Origin: DASYHS01 sp035998295
GTDB lineage: Bacteria > Pseudomonadota > Alphaproteobacteria > Azospirillales > Azospirillaceae
DNA length: 10,003 bases
Direction: 5' to 3'
Assembly (NCBI RefSeq): GCF_035998295.1
Contig: NZ_DASYHS010000036.1
Location: 1 to 10,003, forward strand
Positions 1 to 6,185 of this stretch are shown in pieces. Below the pieces are notes generated by a model that had not been told where the DNA came from, did not search any database, and was given only the letters and a program-made list of their open reading frames with translations. A program made the translations under genes and the position numbers. The first letter of the stretch is position 1; every line of letters begins with the position of its first letter.

Positions 1-27
1 TCGCGGCGCCGATCCGGGTCGGGAACC

Positions 28-36
28 AGAGGAGGG
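28..36 (+). promoter_or_regulatory. Ribosome binding site of the HNH gene
   Basis: AGAGGAGGG is a near-perfect Shine-Dalgarno sequence. It lies only 2 nt from the GTG at 38 but 8 nt from an in-frame TTG at 44. It therefore supports initiation here but leaves the exact start codon open. Confidence 0.5.
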
Positions 37-37
37 C

Positions 38-607
38 GTGGACTTGGCTCCACCACCCGATCACTGTCCGGCTCTCGTGCTGAACGCGGATTTCCGCCCG
101 CTCAGCTACTTCCCCCTGTCGCTCTGGTCCTGGCAGGAAGCCGTCAAGGCCGTGTTCCTGGACCGCGTCAACATCATCTCCGAATACGACCGCGTCGTCC
201 GCTCCCCCAGCTTCGAGATCCGGCTGCCCAGCGTGATCTCGCTGAAGGAATACATCCCCGCCGCCCGTCGTCCGGCTTTCACCCGCTTCAACGTCTTCCT
301 GCGCGACCGTTTCAGCTGCCAGTACTGCGGCGAGCCGGGGCCGACCCACGAGCTGACCTTCGACCACGTCATTCCCCGCTCCAAGGGCGGCAGGACGACC
401 TGGGACAACGTCGTCACCTCCTGCTCGGCCTGCAACCTTCGCAAGGGCAACCGGCTGCCGGACCAATGCGGGATGATCCCGCTGTCGCCGCCCTTCCAGC
501 CGACCGCGTACCATCTCCAGGAGAACGGCCGGGGCTTCCCGCCGAATTTCCTGCACGAGAGCTGGCGGGACTTCCTCTACTGGGACACGGAACTGGACCC
601 GTTCTGA
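38..607 (+). CDS. HNH endonuclease family protein
   Basis: The 189-residue product is an HNH nuclease-family protein of the zinc-ribbon-supported (HNH_5-like) type. A conserved N-terminal half contains ALVLNADFRPLSY and a WSWQEAVKAV stretch. The nuclease core spans about residues 92-140: CQYC (C94, C97) and CSAC (C129, C132) would bind structural zinc, with D109-H110 of the FDHVIP segment and N124 of WDN as the HNH catalytic positions. Length is normal for the stand-alone family found across Alphaproteobacteria; its substrate in the cell is not established. The start is uncertain. GTG at 38 follows AGGAGG (30-35) by only 2 nt, whereas an in-frame TTG at 44 has 8-nt spacing. The frame is also open to the left edge, so an earlier start outside the window cannot be excluded. 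Followed 74 bp later by nadQ on the same strand. HNH assignment is firm, biological role unknown. Confidence 0.9.
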   Translation: MDLAPPPDHCPALVLNADFRPLSYFPLSLWSWQEAVKAVFLDRVNIISEYDRVVRSPSFEIRLPSVISLKEYIPAARRPAFTRFNVFLRDRFSCQYCGEPGPTHELTFDHVIPRSKGGRTTWDNVVTSCSACNLRKGNRLPDQCGMIPLSPPFQPTAYHLQENGRGFPPNFLHESWRDFLYWDTELDPF

Positions 608-681
608 TCCCGCGGTCCGTTTCGGCTTGCACCACGGCTGCGCCGTTGCGACACACGTGCTGACGGGGTGGGCCGACGGCG

Positions 682-1719
682 ATGCTGGAGGACGGGGTGA
701 CGCGAGCGGCGACGGGCGGGATTGCGCTGGACCTGACGGCCGTGGTCGTCGCGGTCACCGGCGAGACGCCGCGCGTGCTGGTGGTGCGCGACGGAGACCC
801 GCCGGCGGCCGACGCGCCCGCGCCGCATCGCGATGCGCTGCCTTCCGGTCCGTTCGACCCCGTCCGCCACCGCACGCTCCAGAGCGGGCTGCGCGGCTGG
901 GTCGAGGCGCAGACCGGCCTGGCGCTGCGCTACGTCGAGCAGCTCTACACCTTCGGCGACCGGTTCCGCGGCCCCGGCGAACTGGCGGGCGGGCCGCGGC
1001 TGGTCTCGGTCGGCTATCTGGCGCTCGTGCGCGAGACCCCGCCGACGGCCGGTGGGGCGGAATGGCGGGACTGGTACGACTACCTGCCCTGGGAGGACTG
1101 GCGCGACGACCGCCCCGCGATTCTCGACCGGGTCGTGGTGCCGGCGCTGCGGCGCTGGATCGAGCGGGCGGAGCGGCCGATGCTGCGCGACGACCGGATG
1201 GAGCGTGCGGCCACCGCCTTCGGCCTCGACGGGCCCGACTGGGACGGCGAGCGCGTGCTGGAGCGCTACGAGCTGCTCTACGAGGCGGGCCTGGTCGTGG
1301 AGGCGCAGCGCGACCGCGATGCGGCCGATGCGGCAGGTTTCGGCGCCGAGCTGCCGCCGGCGCCGGGCGAGCCGCCGCGGGCCCTCGGCCGGCCGATGGC
1401 GGCCGACAACCGGCGCATCCTGGCGACCGCGCTGTCGCGCCTGCGCGGCAAGCTGAAATACCGCCCGCTGGTGTTCGAGCTGCTGGCGCCGGAATTCACG
1501 CTGCTGCGCCTGCAGCAACTCGTCGAGGCCCTGTCCGGAGACCGGCTGCACAAGCAGAATTTCCGGCGCCTCGTCGTCGCCGGCGGCCTGGTCGAGCCGA
1601 CCGGCCGCATCGAGAGCCGGACCGGCGGCCGCCCGGCCGAGCTGTTCCGCTTCCGCCGCGAGGCCGTGCGCGAGCGTGCCGGGGCCGGGGCCGGGGCCGG
1701 GGCCGGGGAAGAAGCGTGA
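682..1719 (+). CDS. nadQ: NadQ-type NAD biosynthesis transcriptional regulator (Nudix-like + winged helix, COG4111)
   Basis: The 345-residue protein has an N-terminal Nudix-like fold (about residues 12-160). Its landmarks are LTAVVVAVTGETPRVLVVR, SGLRGWVEAQTGL and YVEQLYTFGDRFR. The C-terminal winged-helix domain (about 250-330) contains LKYRPLVFELL, FTLLRLQQLVEAL, KQNFRRLVVAGGLVEPTG and GGRPAELFRF, as in NrtR-type regulators. The Nudix box looks degenerate: the usual RE and EE residues are replaced by GW and AQ, which fits ligand sensing rather than hydrolysis. NadQ is the predicted repressor of nadABC in Alphaproteobacteria. Its likely targets lie upstream of nadA in this window; no similar box is seen before nadQ itself. 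Translation may start at ATG 682, which has a poor ribosome site, or at in-frame GTG 697, which is preceded by GGAGG (686-690) at good spacing. The C-terminus is a Gly-Ala tail encoded by GGGGCC repeats. The effector metabolite is not deducible here. Confidence 0.85.
   Translation: MLEDGVTRAATGGIALDLTAVVVAVTGETPRVLVVRDGDPPAADAPAPHRDALPSGPFDPVRHRTLQSGLRGWVEAQTGLALRYVEQLYTFGDRFRGPGELAGGPRLVSVGYLALVRETPPTAGGAEWRDWYDYLPWEDWRDDRPAILDRVVVPALRRWIERAERPMLRDDRMERAATAFGLDGPDWDGERVLERYELLYEAGLVVEAQRDRDAADAAGFGAELPPAPGEPPRALGRPMAADNRRILATALSRLRGKLKYRPLVFELLAPEFTLLRLQQLVEALSGDRLHKQNFRRLVVAGGLVEPTGRIESRTGGRPAELFRFRREAVRERAGAGAGAGAGEEA
1677..1708 (+). repeat. GGGGCC hexanucleotide tandem repeat in the nadQ 3' end
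   Basis: Four perfect GGGGCC units (1681-1704) are followed by GGGG (1705-1708). In the nadQ frame they code alternating Gly and Ala just before the final EEA and stop. Because the unit is six bases, gain or loss of copies keeps the reading frame. Five runs of four G separated by CC could fold into a G-quadruplex on the coding strand or its mRNA. Confidence 0.95.
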
Positions 1720-1720
1720 C

Positions 1721-1751
1721 GACGGCCGGTCCGTGGAAAGCCCGGCCCGTC
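1721..1751. terminator. Candidate bidirectional hairpin between nadQ and tetR
   Basis: GACGG/CCGTC and CCGG/CCGG pair into a nine-base-pair stem with one bulged C (1746) and a 12-nt loop. It lies between the convergent stops of nadQ (1719) and the TetR gene (1750). No T tract follows on either strand, so terminator function is tentative. Confidence 0.3.
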
Positions 1752-2394
1752 ATGTCGCATCCGGACCGGGCTGCCGCGTAGCGGCGACGAAGGCCATCAT
1801 CGTGTCGACGACCCGTCCGGCCAGGCGGTCGCCGTCGACCGTCTCGGAAACCGGCGCCCGGTCCTGCAGCATCAGCGACGCCGCGCCATGGACCGCCGAC
1901 CACAGCGTGAAGGCGACGACGTCGGGGTCCTGTCCGGGCAGGTATCCCTCACCCTGGCATCCGACGATGCTCGCCCGCAGCAACGCCAGCGACTTCAGCC
2001 CGAGATCGTTCCGGAAGGGATTTTCGGCGGCCTCGCCGCCACCGTCGGACGGCGGCGGTGCGAACATCAGCCGGTAGAGCGACGGGTTCTCGAGCGCGAA
2101 CGCGATGTAGGCGATGCCGCCGGCGCGCAGTCTCTCGAACGCGCCGATCGCGGAACGGCCGGCCAGGGCGAGCTTGCCGGCGAAGAGCCGCTCGAAGCCG
2201 GCATCGTGGACGGCTCGGAGCAGGTCGTCCTTGTTGCGGAAGTGGTTGTACAGGGCGGGGGCGCGGCAGCCGACTGCGGCCGCCACCTCCTGCATGGTCA
2301 ACTCCGCGGCACTCGTCCGTTCGAGAAGGCGGGTCGCCTCCTCTATGGCCCGTCCGCGGATGTCGATCTGCTGGTCCTTGCGCGGCCGGGCCAT
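1750..2394 (-). CDS. TetR/AcrR family transcriptional repressor
   Basis: The 214-residue protein begins MARPRKDQQIDIRGRAIEEA and has a classical TetR DNA-binding domain. Helix-turn-helix runs about residues 32-56 (LTMQEVAAAVGCRAPALYNHFRNKDDLL). The C-terminal ligand domain contains NPSLYRLMF and FTLWSAVHGAASLML, a pattern of the WHG-type TetR C-terminal domain. The ATG is 1 bp after the stop of the upstream DUF1772 gene, so the two are translationally close and this is the last gene of a three-gene operon. The operon promoter carries a large inverted repeat (3310-3338) that is the natural operator for this protein, implying autoregulation. The inducer is unknown; co-transcribed membrane proteins suggest a small hydrophobic or stress-related compound, which is inference only. 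Confidence 0.92.
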   Translation of the reverse strand: MARPRKDQQIDIRGRAIEEATRLLERTSAAELTMQEVAAAVGCRAPALYNHFRNKDDLLRAVHDAGFERLFAGKLALAGRSAIGAFERLRAGGIAYIAFALENPSLYRLMFAPPPSDGGGEAAENPFRNDLGLKSLALLRASIVGCQGEGYLPGQDPDVVAFTLWSAVHGAASLMLQDRAPVSETVDGDRLAGRVVDTMMAFVAATRQPGPDAT

Positions 2395-2395
2395 G

Positions 2396-2887
2396 TCAGG
2401 CCTCCGCCCGCCTGCCGTGCCCGAAGCTCCAGAGGAGCATCGCGGTGGCGACGAGGGCGGCGGCCGTGCGGACGTGGTTGAGGCCCATCCAGTCGCGCAG
2501 GTAGTCTGCCATGGCGGCGGCGGCGCTTCCCGCCGCCGGGTCGACGGCCGCCAGCGCCTCGTTCAGCGGCACGTTGCCGAGCACGGTCACGCCCGGCACG
2601 CCGACGAGATAGACCAGCCCGGAGGCCGCGTTCACGGCTCCGGCGAACCGGGCCATGAACGCGGAACGCACCATGAGCGCGACGGCGATCAGGGCAGCCC
2701 CGAAGAACCCGATCCCGAACAACGGGTTCCTCACGGCGACGTTGATGTCCTGCATCGCGGCGATGGCCACCGCCGGTTCGGCGCGCTCGAGCCCCGGCAT
2801 GACCACCGCCGAGAAAGACCAGAAGAACCCGGCCATGAGGCCGAACCAAAGGATGCCGGCGAACGGGAGGATGCGATCCGCCTGCAT
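2396..2887 (-). CDS. DUF1772 (anthrone oxygenase-like) membrane protein
   Basis: The 163-residue protein has four predicted membrane helices at about residues 5-27, 55-75, 82-102 and 138-156. Family landmarks are GFFWSFSAVVMPGL near the first helix, AMQDINVAVRNPLF, NVPLNEAL (105-112) and the late WMGLNHVRTAAAL segment. All match the DUF1772 pattern, which is shared with fungal anthrone oxygenases. Bacterial members have no settled function. The gene lies 10 bp after the upstream small membrane protein and 1 bp before the TetR gene, so all three are probably one transcript. The start ATG (2885-2887) has only a weak purine-rich GAGACGG upstream, suggesting coupling to the previous gene. Family call is from motif recognition without a profile search. 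Confidence 0.8.
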   Translation of the reverse strand: MQADRILPFAGILWFGLMAGFFWSFSAVVMPGLERAEPAVAIAAMQDINVAVRNPLFGIGFFGAALIAVALMVRSAFMARFAGAVNAASGLVYLVGVPGVTVLGNVPLNEALAAVDPAAGSAAAAMADYLRDWMGLNHVRTAAALVATAMLLWSFGHGRRAEA

Positions 2888-2897
2888 GGTCGCCGTC

Positions 2898-3293
2898 TCA
2901 CAGGTGCTTGCGGAGGCGGAGGCTCGACACGATCAGCGTCGCGATCAGGATCGAGCCGACCGCGATCGCCGGATAGACGGTGGGTGTCTGGGCGAAGAAG
3001 AACGGGTTTTCGCCGGGATACAGCTTGTGCGGGCCGTAGGACAGCAGGGACGCGGCGGCAAAGGCGACCGTCGGCACGAAGAACCACCGCGAGTTCGAGG
3101 CCAGCAGCACCGCGCCCAGCGCGGCCAGGGCCAGCGTCGCTCCGATGAACGGGGACAGGAATTCCGGCGGGAAGGGCGGCGTGCGCGAGTAGAGGCCGCC
3201 GAGCATCACGAGCTTCAGGACGACGAGGCCGGCGAGCGATCCGAGCGCCAGTGCCCGGGGCGCGGCGCAAGCGTAGGGCGCGGCGGTGTTCAT
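2898..3293 (-). CDS. Small four-helix integral membrane protein, unknown function
   Basis: The 131-residue protein is strongly hydrophobic, with four likely transmembrane helices at about 14-33, 46-65, 69-86 and 106-125, and a basic C-terminus (RLRKHL). The loop SYGPHKLYPGENPFFFAQTPTVYP between helices 3 and 4 is rich in aromatics and prolines and may be the functional face. I do not recognise a named family; size and topology resemble small DoxX-like or DUF-type membrane proteins. The frame stays open upstream to 3461, but the start chosen is the ATG at 3293. It has GGAGAGG just upstream, and a longer start would place coding sequence through the operon's own promoter and operator. It is the first gene of the TetR-controlled operon. 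Confidence 0.75.
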   Translation of the reverse strand: MNTAAPYACAAPRALALGSLAGLVVLKLVMLGGLYSRTPPFPPEFLSPFIGATLALAALGAVLLASNSRWFFVPTVAFAAASLLSYGPHKLYPGENPFFFAQTPTVYPAIAVGSILIATLIVSSLRLRKHL

Positions 3294-3309
3294 GGCTGCC
3301 TCTCCGTAA

Positions 3310-3338
3310 ATGAATGTCATTAAATTAATGACGTTCAT
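3310..3338. promoter_or_regulatory. TetR operator (inverted repeat)
   Basis: Two 13-bp arms, ATGAATGTCATTA and TAATGACGTTCAT, flank a 3-bp AAT spacer. They are complementary at 12 of 13 positions. Length and symmetry are typical of TetR-family operators. It overlaps the predicted -10 (3322-3327) and transcription start of the minus-strand operon that encodes the TetR protein, fitting autorepression. Confidence 0.8.
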
Positions 3339-3350
3339 AACAGCGGTCAA
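3322..3350 (-). promoter_or_regulatory. Predicted sigma-70 promoter of the membrane protein/tetR operon
   Basis: On the minus strand, TTGACC (3350-3345) and TAATTT (3327-3322) are spaced 17 bp apart, close to the -35/-10 consensus. Predicted initiation near 3315 leaves a short leader of about 20 nt before the ATG at 3293. Confidence 0.6.
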
Positions 3351-3379
3351 TGCGGATTTCGCACCGGCGCCGGTCGAGG

Positions 3380-3400
3380 CTGCCGTGAGCCTGCCGTGAG
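3380..3400. repeat. Two-copy 11-bp direct repeat in the divergent intergenic region
   Basis: CTGCCGTGAG occurs at 3380-3389 and again at 3391-3400, an 11-bp period. It follows a 12-bp perfect palindrome ACCGGCGCCGGT (3363-3374). Both lie between the two divergent promoters; no function can be assigned. Confidence 0.5.
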
Positions 3401-3438
3401 GCTGGCCTGCCGGTCTCCTCCGAAGAACTCTTGCCAAT

Positions 3439-3455
3439 CTGCTCGTATCGAGTAT
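3439..3455. promoter_or_regulatory. NadQ-box-like operator 1 (distal)
   Basis: CTGCTCGTATCGAGTAT matches operator 2 at 13 of 17 positions and retains dyad symmetry (CTCG-TAT-CGAG). Its centre (3447) is exactly 26 bp upstream of the centre of operator 2. It is the weakest-looking site and lies upstream of the predicted -35. Confidence 0.55.
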
Positions 3456-3464
3456 ATGCATGAT

Positions 3465-3481
3465 ATGCTCATATTGAGCAT
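3465..3481. promoter_or_regulatory. NadQ-box-like operator 2 (central, perfect palindrome)
   Basis: ATGCTCA-TAT-TGAGCAT is a perfect inverted repeat with 7-bp arms and a 3-bp spacer. It covers the predicted -35 (TTGAGC, 3474-3479) of nadABC. The TGCTCA/TGAGCA arms agree with my recollection of the predicted NadQ motif upstream of nadABC in Alphaproteobacteria, not checked against a database. Confidence 0.8.
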
Positions 3482-3502
3482 CAACGATATATGCTCTTTA
3501 AA
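3474..3502 (+). promoter_or_regulatory. Predicted sigma-70 promoter of nadABC
   Basis: TTGAGC (3474-3479) and TTTAAA (3497-3502) are 17 bp apart. Initiation near 3509 would leave a leader of about 18 nt holding only the ribosome site (CCGGAG, 3515-3520) before the nadA ATG at 3527. Both elements lie inside operator boxes, so bound regulator would block RNA polymerase. Confidence 0.6.
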
Positions 3503-3507
3503 AGCAT
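3491..3507. promoter_or_regulatory. NadQ-box-like operator 3 (proximal)
   Basis: ATGCTCTTTAAAAGCAT matches operator 2 at 12 of 17 positions and keeps the outer ATGCT/AGCAT arms. Its centre (3499) is 26 bp downstream of the centre of operator 2. It overlaps the predicted -10 TTTAAA (3497-3502). Confidence 0.65.
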
Positions 3508-3526
3508 AATTGCCCCGGAGCCGATC

Positions 3527-4537
3527 ATGAGCCTCGCCGCAACCCTCGACTACACACCCGAGATCGCGCGTGCCACCGCACCTGTCTACGATCGGCTCCG
3601 CCGCGTGGTCCCCGAGATCGAATGGCCGTTCCACGCGCCGCTGGTCCATGCGATCACCGAGCTGAAGCGCGAGCGCAACGCCGTCGTCCTTGCGCACAAC
3701 TACCAGACGCCCGAGATCTTCCACGGCGTGGCCGACATCGTCGGCGACAGCCTGGCGCTCGCCCGCAAGGCGGCGGAGACCGAGGCCGACGTGATCGTGA
3801 TGGCCGGCGTGCATTTCATGGCCGAGACCGCCAAGCTGTTGAATCCCGACAAGCTGGTCCTGATGCCGGACATGCGGGCGGGCTGCTCGCTCGCGGAGTC
3901 GATCACGGCCGCCGACGTGCGGCTGCTGCGCGAGCGCTGGCCCGGCGTGCCGGTCGTCACCTACGTCAACACCTCGGCCGAGGTGAAGGCGGAGTCGGAC
4001 GTCTGCTGCACGTCGGGCAACGCGGTCGAGGTGGTCGAGTCCCTGGGCGTGGACCGGGTGATCTTCCTGCCGGACGAGTTCCTGGCGAAATACGTGGCCA
4101 GCCGCACGAAGGTCGAGATCATCGCCTGGCAGGGTCATTGCGAGGTCCACGAGCGCTTCACCGGCGCCCAGATCGGGGAGTATCGCGACCGCTTCGACGA
4201 CCTGGTCGTCCTCGCCCATCCCGAATGCCCGCCCGACGTGCTGGCTGCGGCCGACTTCGTCGGCTCGACCGCGCACATGATCGACCACGTCGTGGCGGGC
4301 CGGCCGCGCCGCGTCCTGATGGTCACGGAATGCTCGATGAGCGACAACGTCGCCGCGGCGGTGCCCGACGTCGAGTTCGTGCGCCCCTGCAACCTGTGCC
4401 CGCACATGAAGCGGGTGACGCTGTCCAACATCCTGGAGGCGCTACGCACGCTGCAGCCCCGGGTCGAGATCGATCCGGCGGTCGCCGGCCGGGCCCGCCG
4501 CGCGGTCGAGCGCATGCTCGCCGTCCGTCCTCGCTGA
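3527..4537 (+). CDS. nadA: Quinolinate synthase (NadA)
   Basis: NadA condenses iminoaspartate from NadB with dihydroxyacetone phosphate to give quinolinate, the first cyclic NAD precursor. The enzyme is cytosolic and uses an oxygen-sensitive [4Fe-4S] cluster. The 336-residue product shows the family signatures: LAHNYQTPEIF, DMRAGCSLAES with cluster ligand C120, YVNTSAEVKAESDVCCTSGNA, AHPECPPDV with C234, and RPCNLCPHMKR with C288/C291. One of the last pair, probably C291, would be the third ligand. The chosen ATG (3527) follows CCGGAG by 6 nt. An in-frame ATG at 3491 was rejected because it lies inside operator 3 and upstream of the predicted transcription start. First gene of nadABC, 10 bp before nadB. 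Expression is probably repressed by NadQ through the three boxes just upstream. Confidence 0.97.
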   Translation: MSLAATLDYTPEIARATAPVYDRLRRVVPEIEWPFHAPLVHAITELKRERNAVVLAHNYQTPEIFHGVADIVGDSLALARKAAETEADVIVMAGVHFMAETAKLLNPDKLVLMPDMRAGCSLAESITAADVRLLRERWPGVPVVTYVNTSAEVKAESDVCCTSGNAVEVVESLGVDRVIFLPDEFLAKYVASRTKVEIIAWQGHCEVHERFTGAQIGEYRDRFDDLVVLAHPECPPDVLAAADFVGSTAHMIDHVVAGRPRRVLMVTECSMSDNVAAAVPDVEFVRPCNLCPHMKRVTLSNILEALRTLQPRVEIDPAVAGRARRAVERMLAVRPR

Positions 4538-4547
4538 GGGCCGTGCC

Positions 4548-6185
4548 GTGATCGCCGTGCGGGAAGCCGGCGCGATCGTGCTCGGCTCCGGCCTCGCCGG
4601 GCTGACGGCGGCGCTGGCCCTGGCGTCCGTACCGACACCGGCGCCGGTCCTGGTGCTGACGAAGACGGCCGGCCTCGCGGGCGGGTCCAGCCTCTGGGCC
4701 CAGGGCGGCGTCGCGGCGGCGCTCGGCCCCGGGGATGGGCCGGCCGACCACGCCGCCGACACGGTCGCGGCCGGCGCCGGGCTGGTCGATGCCGCCGCCG
4801 CCGGGCTGCTGGCGGAGGAAGGGGCGGCACGGGTGCGCGACCTGCTCGCGTCCGGCGCGCCGTTCGACCGGGCCGCGGATGGTGCGCCGCTGCTCGGCCG
4901 CGAGGCCGCCCACGGCCGGGCGCGGATCGTCCATGCCGGCGGGGACGCGACCGGGCGCCTCCTGGTCGGCGACCTCGTCCGCCGCCTCGCCTCGGCGCCG
5001 TCGGTCCGCGTCGGGACGGAAGCCTTCGCCGCCGACCTCGTCGTGCGCGATGGCCGCGTGTGCGGCGTCCTGGCTTTCCACCGCCGGGGCGGCTGGATCT
5101 TCCACCGTTGCGGCCGCGTCGTGCTCGCGACCGGGGGGATCGGCGCCGCGTGGCTGCGTACGACCAACCCGCCGGAGGCGACCGGGGACGGGCTCGCCAT
5201 GGCGGCACGCGCGGGCGCCGTCCTCGCCGATCCGGAATTCGTGCAGTTCCACCCGACGGCGCTGGCGGCCGGCGGAACGAGTGCGCGCATGCCGCTGCTG
5301 ACCGAGGCGCTGCGGGGCGCCGGCGCGGTGCTGGTCGATGGCGCCGGCCGGCGGTTCATGCCCGACGAGCATCCGGATGCCGAGCTGGCGCCCCGCGACG
5401 TCGTCGCCCGTGCGGTATGGCGCCGGGTCGCCGCCGGCGAGCCGGTGCTTCTCGACATGCGCGCCGTGCTGGCGGGGCGGCCGGACGGCTTTCCCACCGT
5501 GCGTGCGGTCTGCGCCGAGGCCGGCTTCGATCCCGCGCGCGAGCCGGTGCCCGTAGCGCCCGCCGCGCACTACCACATGGGCGGGGTGGCGACCGACGAT
5601 CTTGGCCGCAGCTCCGTCGCCGGCCTGTGGGCGTGCGGCGAGGTCGCCTCGACCGGCGTCCACGGCGCCAACCGACTGGCCTCCAACTCGCTGCTGGAAG
5701 CCCTGGTCTTCGGTGCGCGGGTGGCCGCGGACGTCGCCGGCCGGGCGCTCCCGGCACCGCCTCCGGTCGCGGTGCCCGCGGTCCCGGCCGTCCCGGACGA
5801 GGCCCTGTCCGCGGATCTGGCCGCCGGGCTGCGCACCACCCTTTACGAGGGGGCAGGCCTTGTTCGCGACGCGGACGGCCTGGGCTGCGCGCTCGACCGC
5901 ATCGCGCGGGACGAGGCGGCGCTGGCGGCCGCGCCCGGCGGCGCATCCGGCTATGAGGCGGTCCGCCGCTGGGGCGAGGCGCGGAACCTGCTCCTGGTCG
6001 GCCGTCTGGTCGCGCGGGCCGCCCTCGACCGGCAGGAGAGCCGGGGGGCTCATTTCCGGCGCGATTTCCCCACGCCCGCAGCCGAGGCCCGGCGGCGGTT
6101 CCTGACCCTCGGCGACGTCTCGGGGGTGCCTGCACCCGACCCGCTCGCCGCCCAGCCGATGGTGAAGGCATGCTCTATCCATTGA
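4548..6185 (+). CDS. nadB: L-aspartate oxidase (NadB)
   Basis: NadB is an FAD enzyme that oxidises L-aspartate to iminoaspartate, the substrate passed to NadA. The 545-residue protein has the dinucleotide-binding GSGLAG at 13-18, SSLWAQGGVAAALG (47-60), VHAGGDATGR (128-137), VVLATGGIG (191-199), EFVQFHPTAL (230-239), ELAPRDVVARA (279-289), HYHMGGVATD (341-350) and GVHGANRLASNSLLEAL (370-386). By family analogy E119, H235, R283, H341/H343 and R376 occupy catalytic or substrate-binding positions; the HGANR segment distinguishes this family and fumarate reductase relatives. The C-terminal helical domain is present. Translation starts at GTG 4548, with GAGGG (4536-4540) overlapping the nadA stop. 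The last 16 bp overlap nadC. FAD-binding motifs and operon position make the call firm. Confidence 0.97.
   Translation: MIAVREAGAIVLGSGLAGLTAALALASVPTPAPVLVLTKTAGLAGGSSLWAQGGVAAALGPGDGPADHAADTVAAGAGLVDAAAAGLLAEEGAARVRDLLASGAPFDRAADGAPLLGREAAHGRARIVHAGGDATGRLLVGDLVRRLASAPSVRVGTEAFAADLVVRDGRVCGVLAFHRRGGWIFHRCGRVVLATGGIGAAWLRTTNPPEATGDGLAMAARAGAVLADPEFVQFHPTALAAGGTSARMPLLTEALRGAGAVLVDGAGRRFMPDEHPDAELAPRDVVARAVWRRVAAGEPVLLDMRAVLAGRPDGFPTVRAVCAEAGFDPAREPVPVAPAAHYHMGGVATDDLGRSSVAGLWACGEVASTGVHGANRLASNSLLEALVFGARVAADVAGRALPAPPPVAVPAVPAVPDEALSADLAAGLRTTLYEGAGLVRDADGLGCALDRIARDEAALAAAPGGASGYEAVRRWGEARNLLLVGRLVARAALDRQESRGAHFRRDFPTPAAEARRRFLTLGDVSGVPAPDPLAAQPMVKACSIH

Noticed and set aside
634..646. 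ACGGC-TGC-GCCGT hairpin after the HNH gene as a terminator
   Set aside because: The stem has only 5 bp, has no T tract, and such stems are expected by chance at this GC content.
3294..3461. N-terminal extension of the small membrane protein to an ATG at 3461
   Set aside because: It would translate through the operon's own promoter and operator; the ATG at 3293 has a good GGAGAGG site and starts just before the first membrane helix.
3491..3526. Upstream in-frame ATG for nadA
   Set aside because: The ATG is part of operator 3, lies before the predicted transcription start and has no ribosome site; the ATG at 3527 has one.
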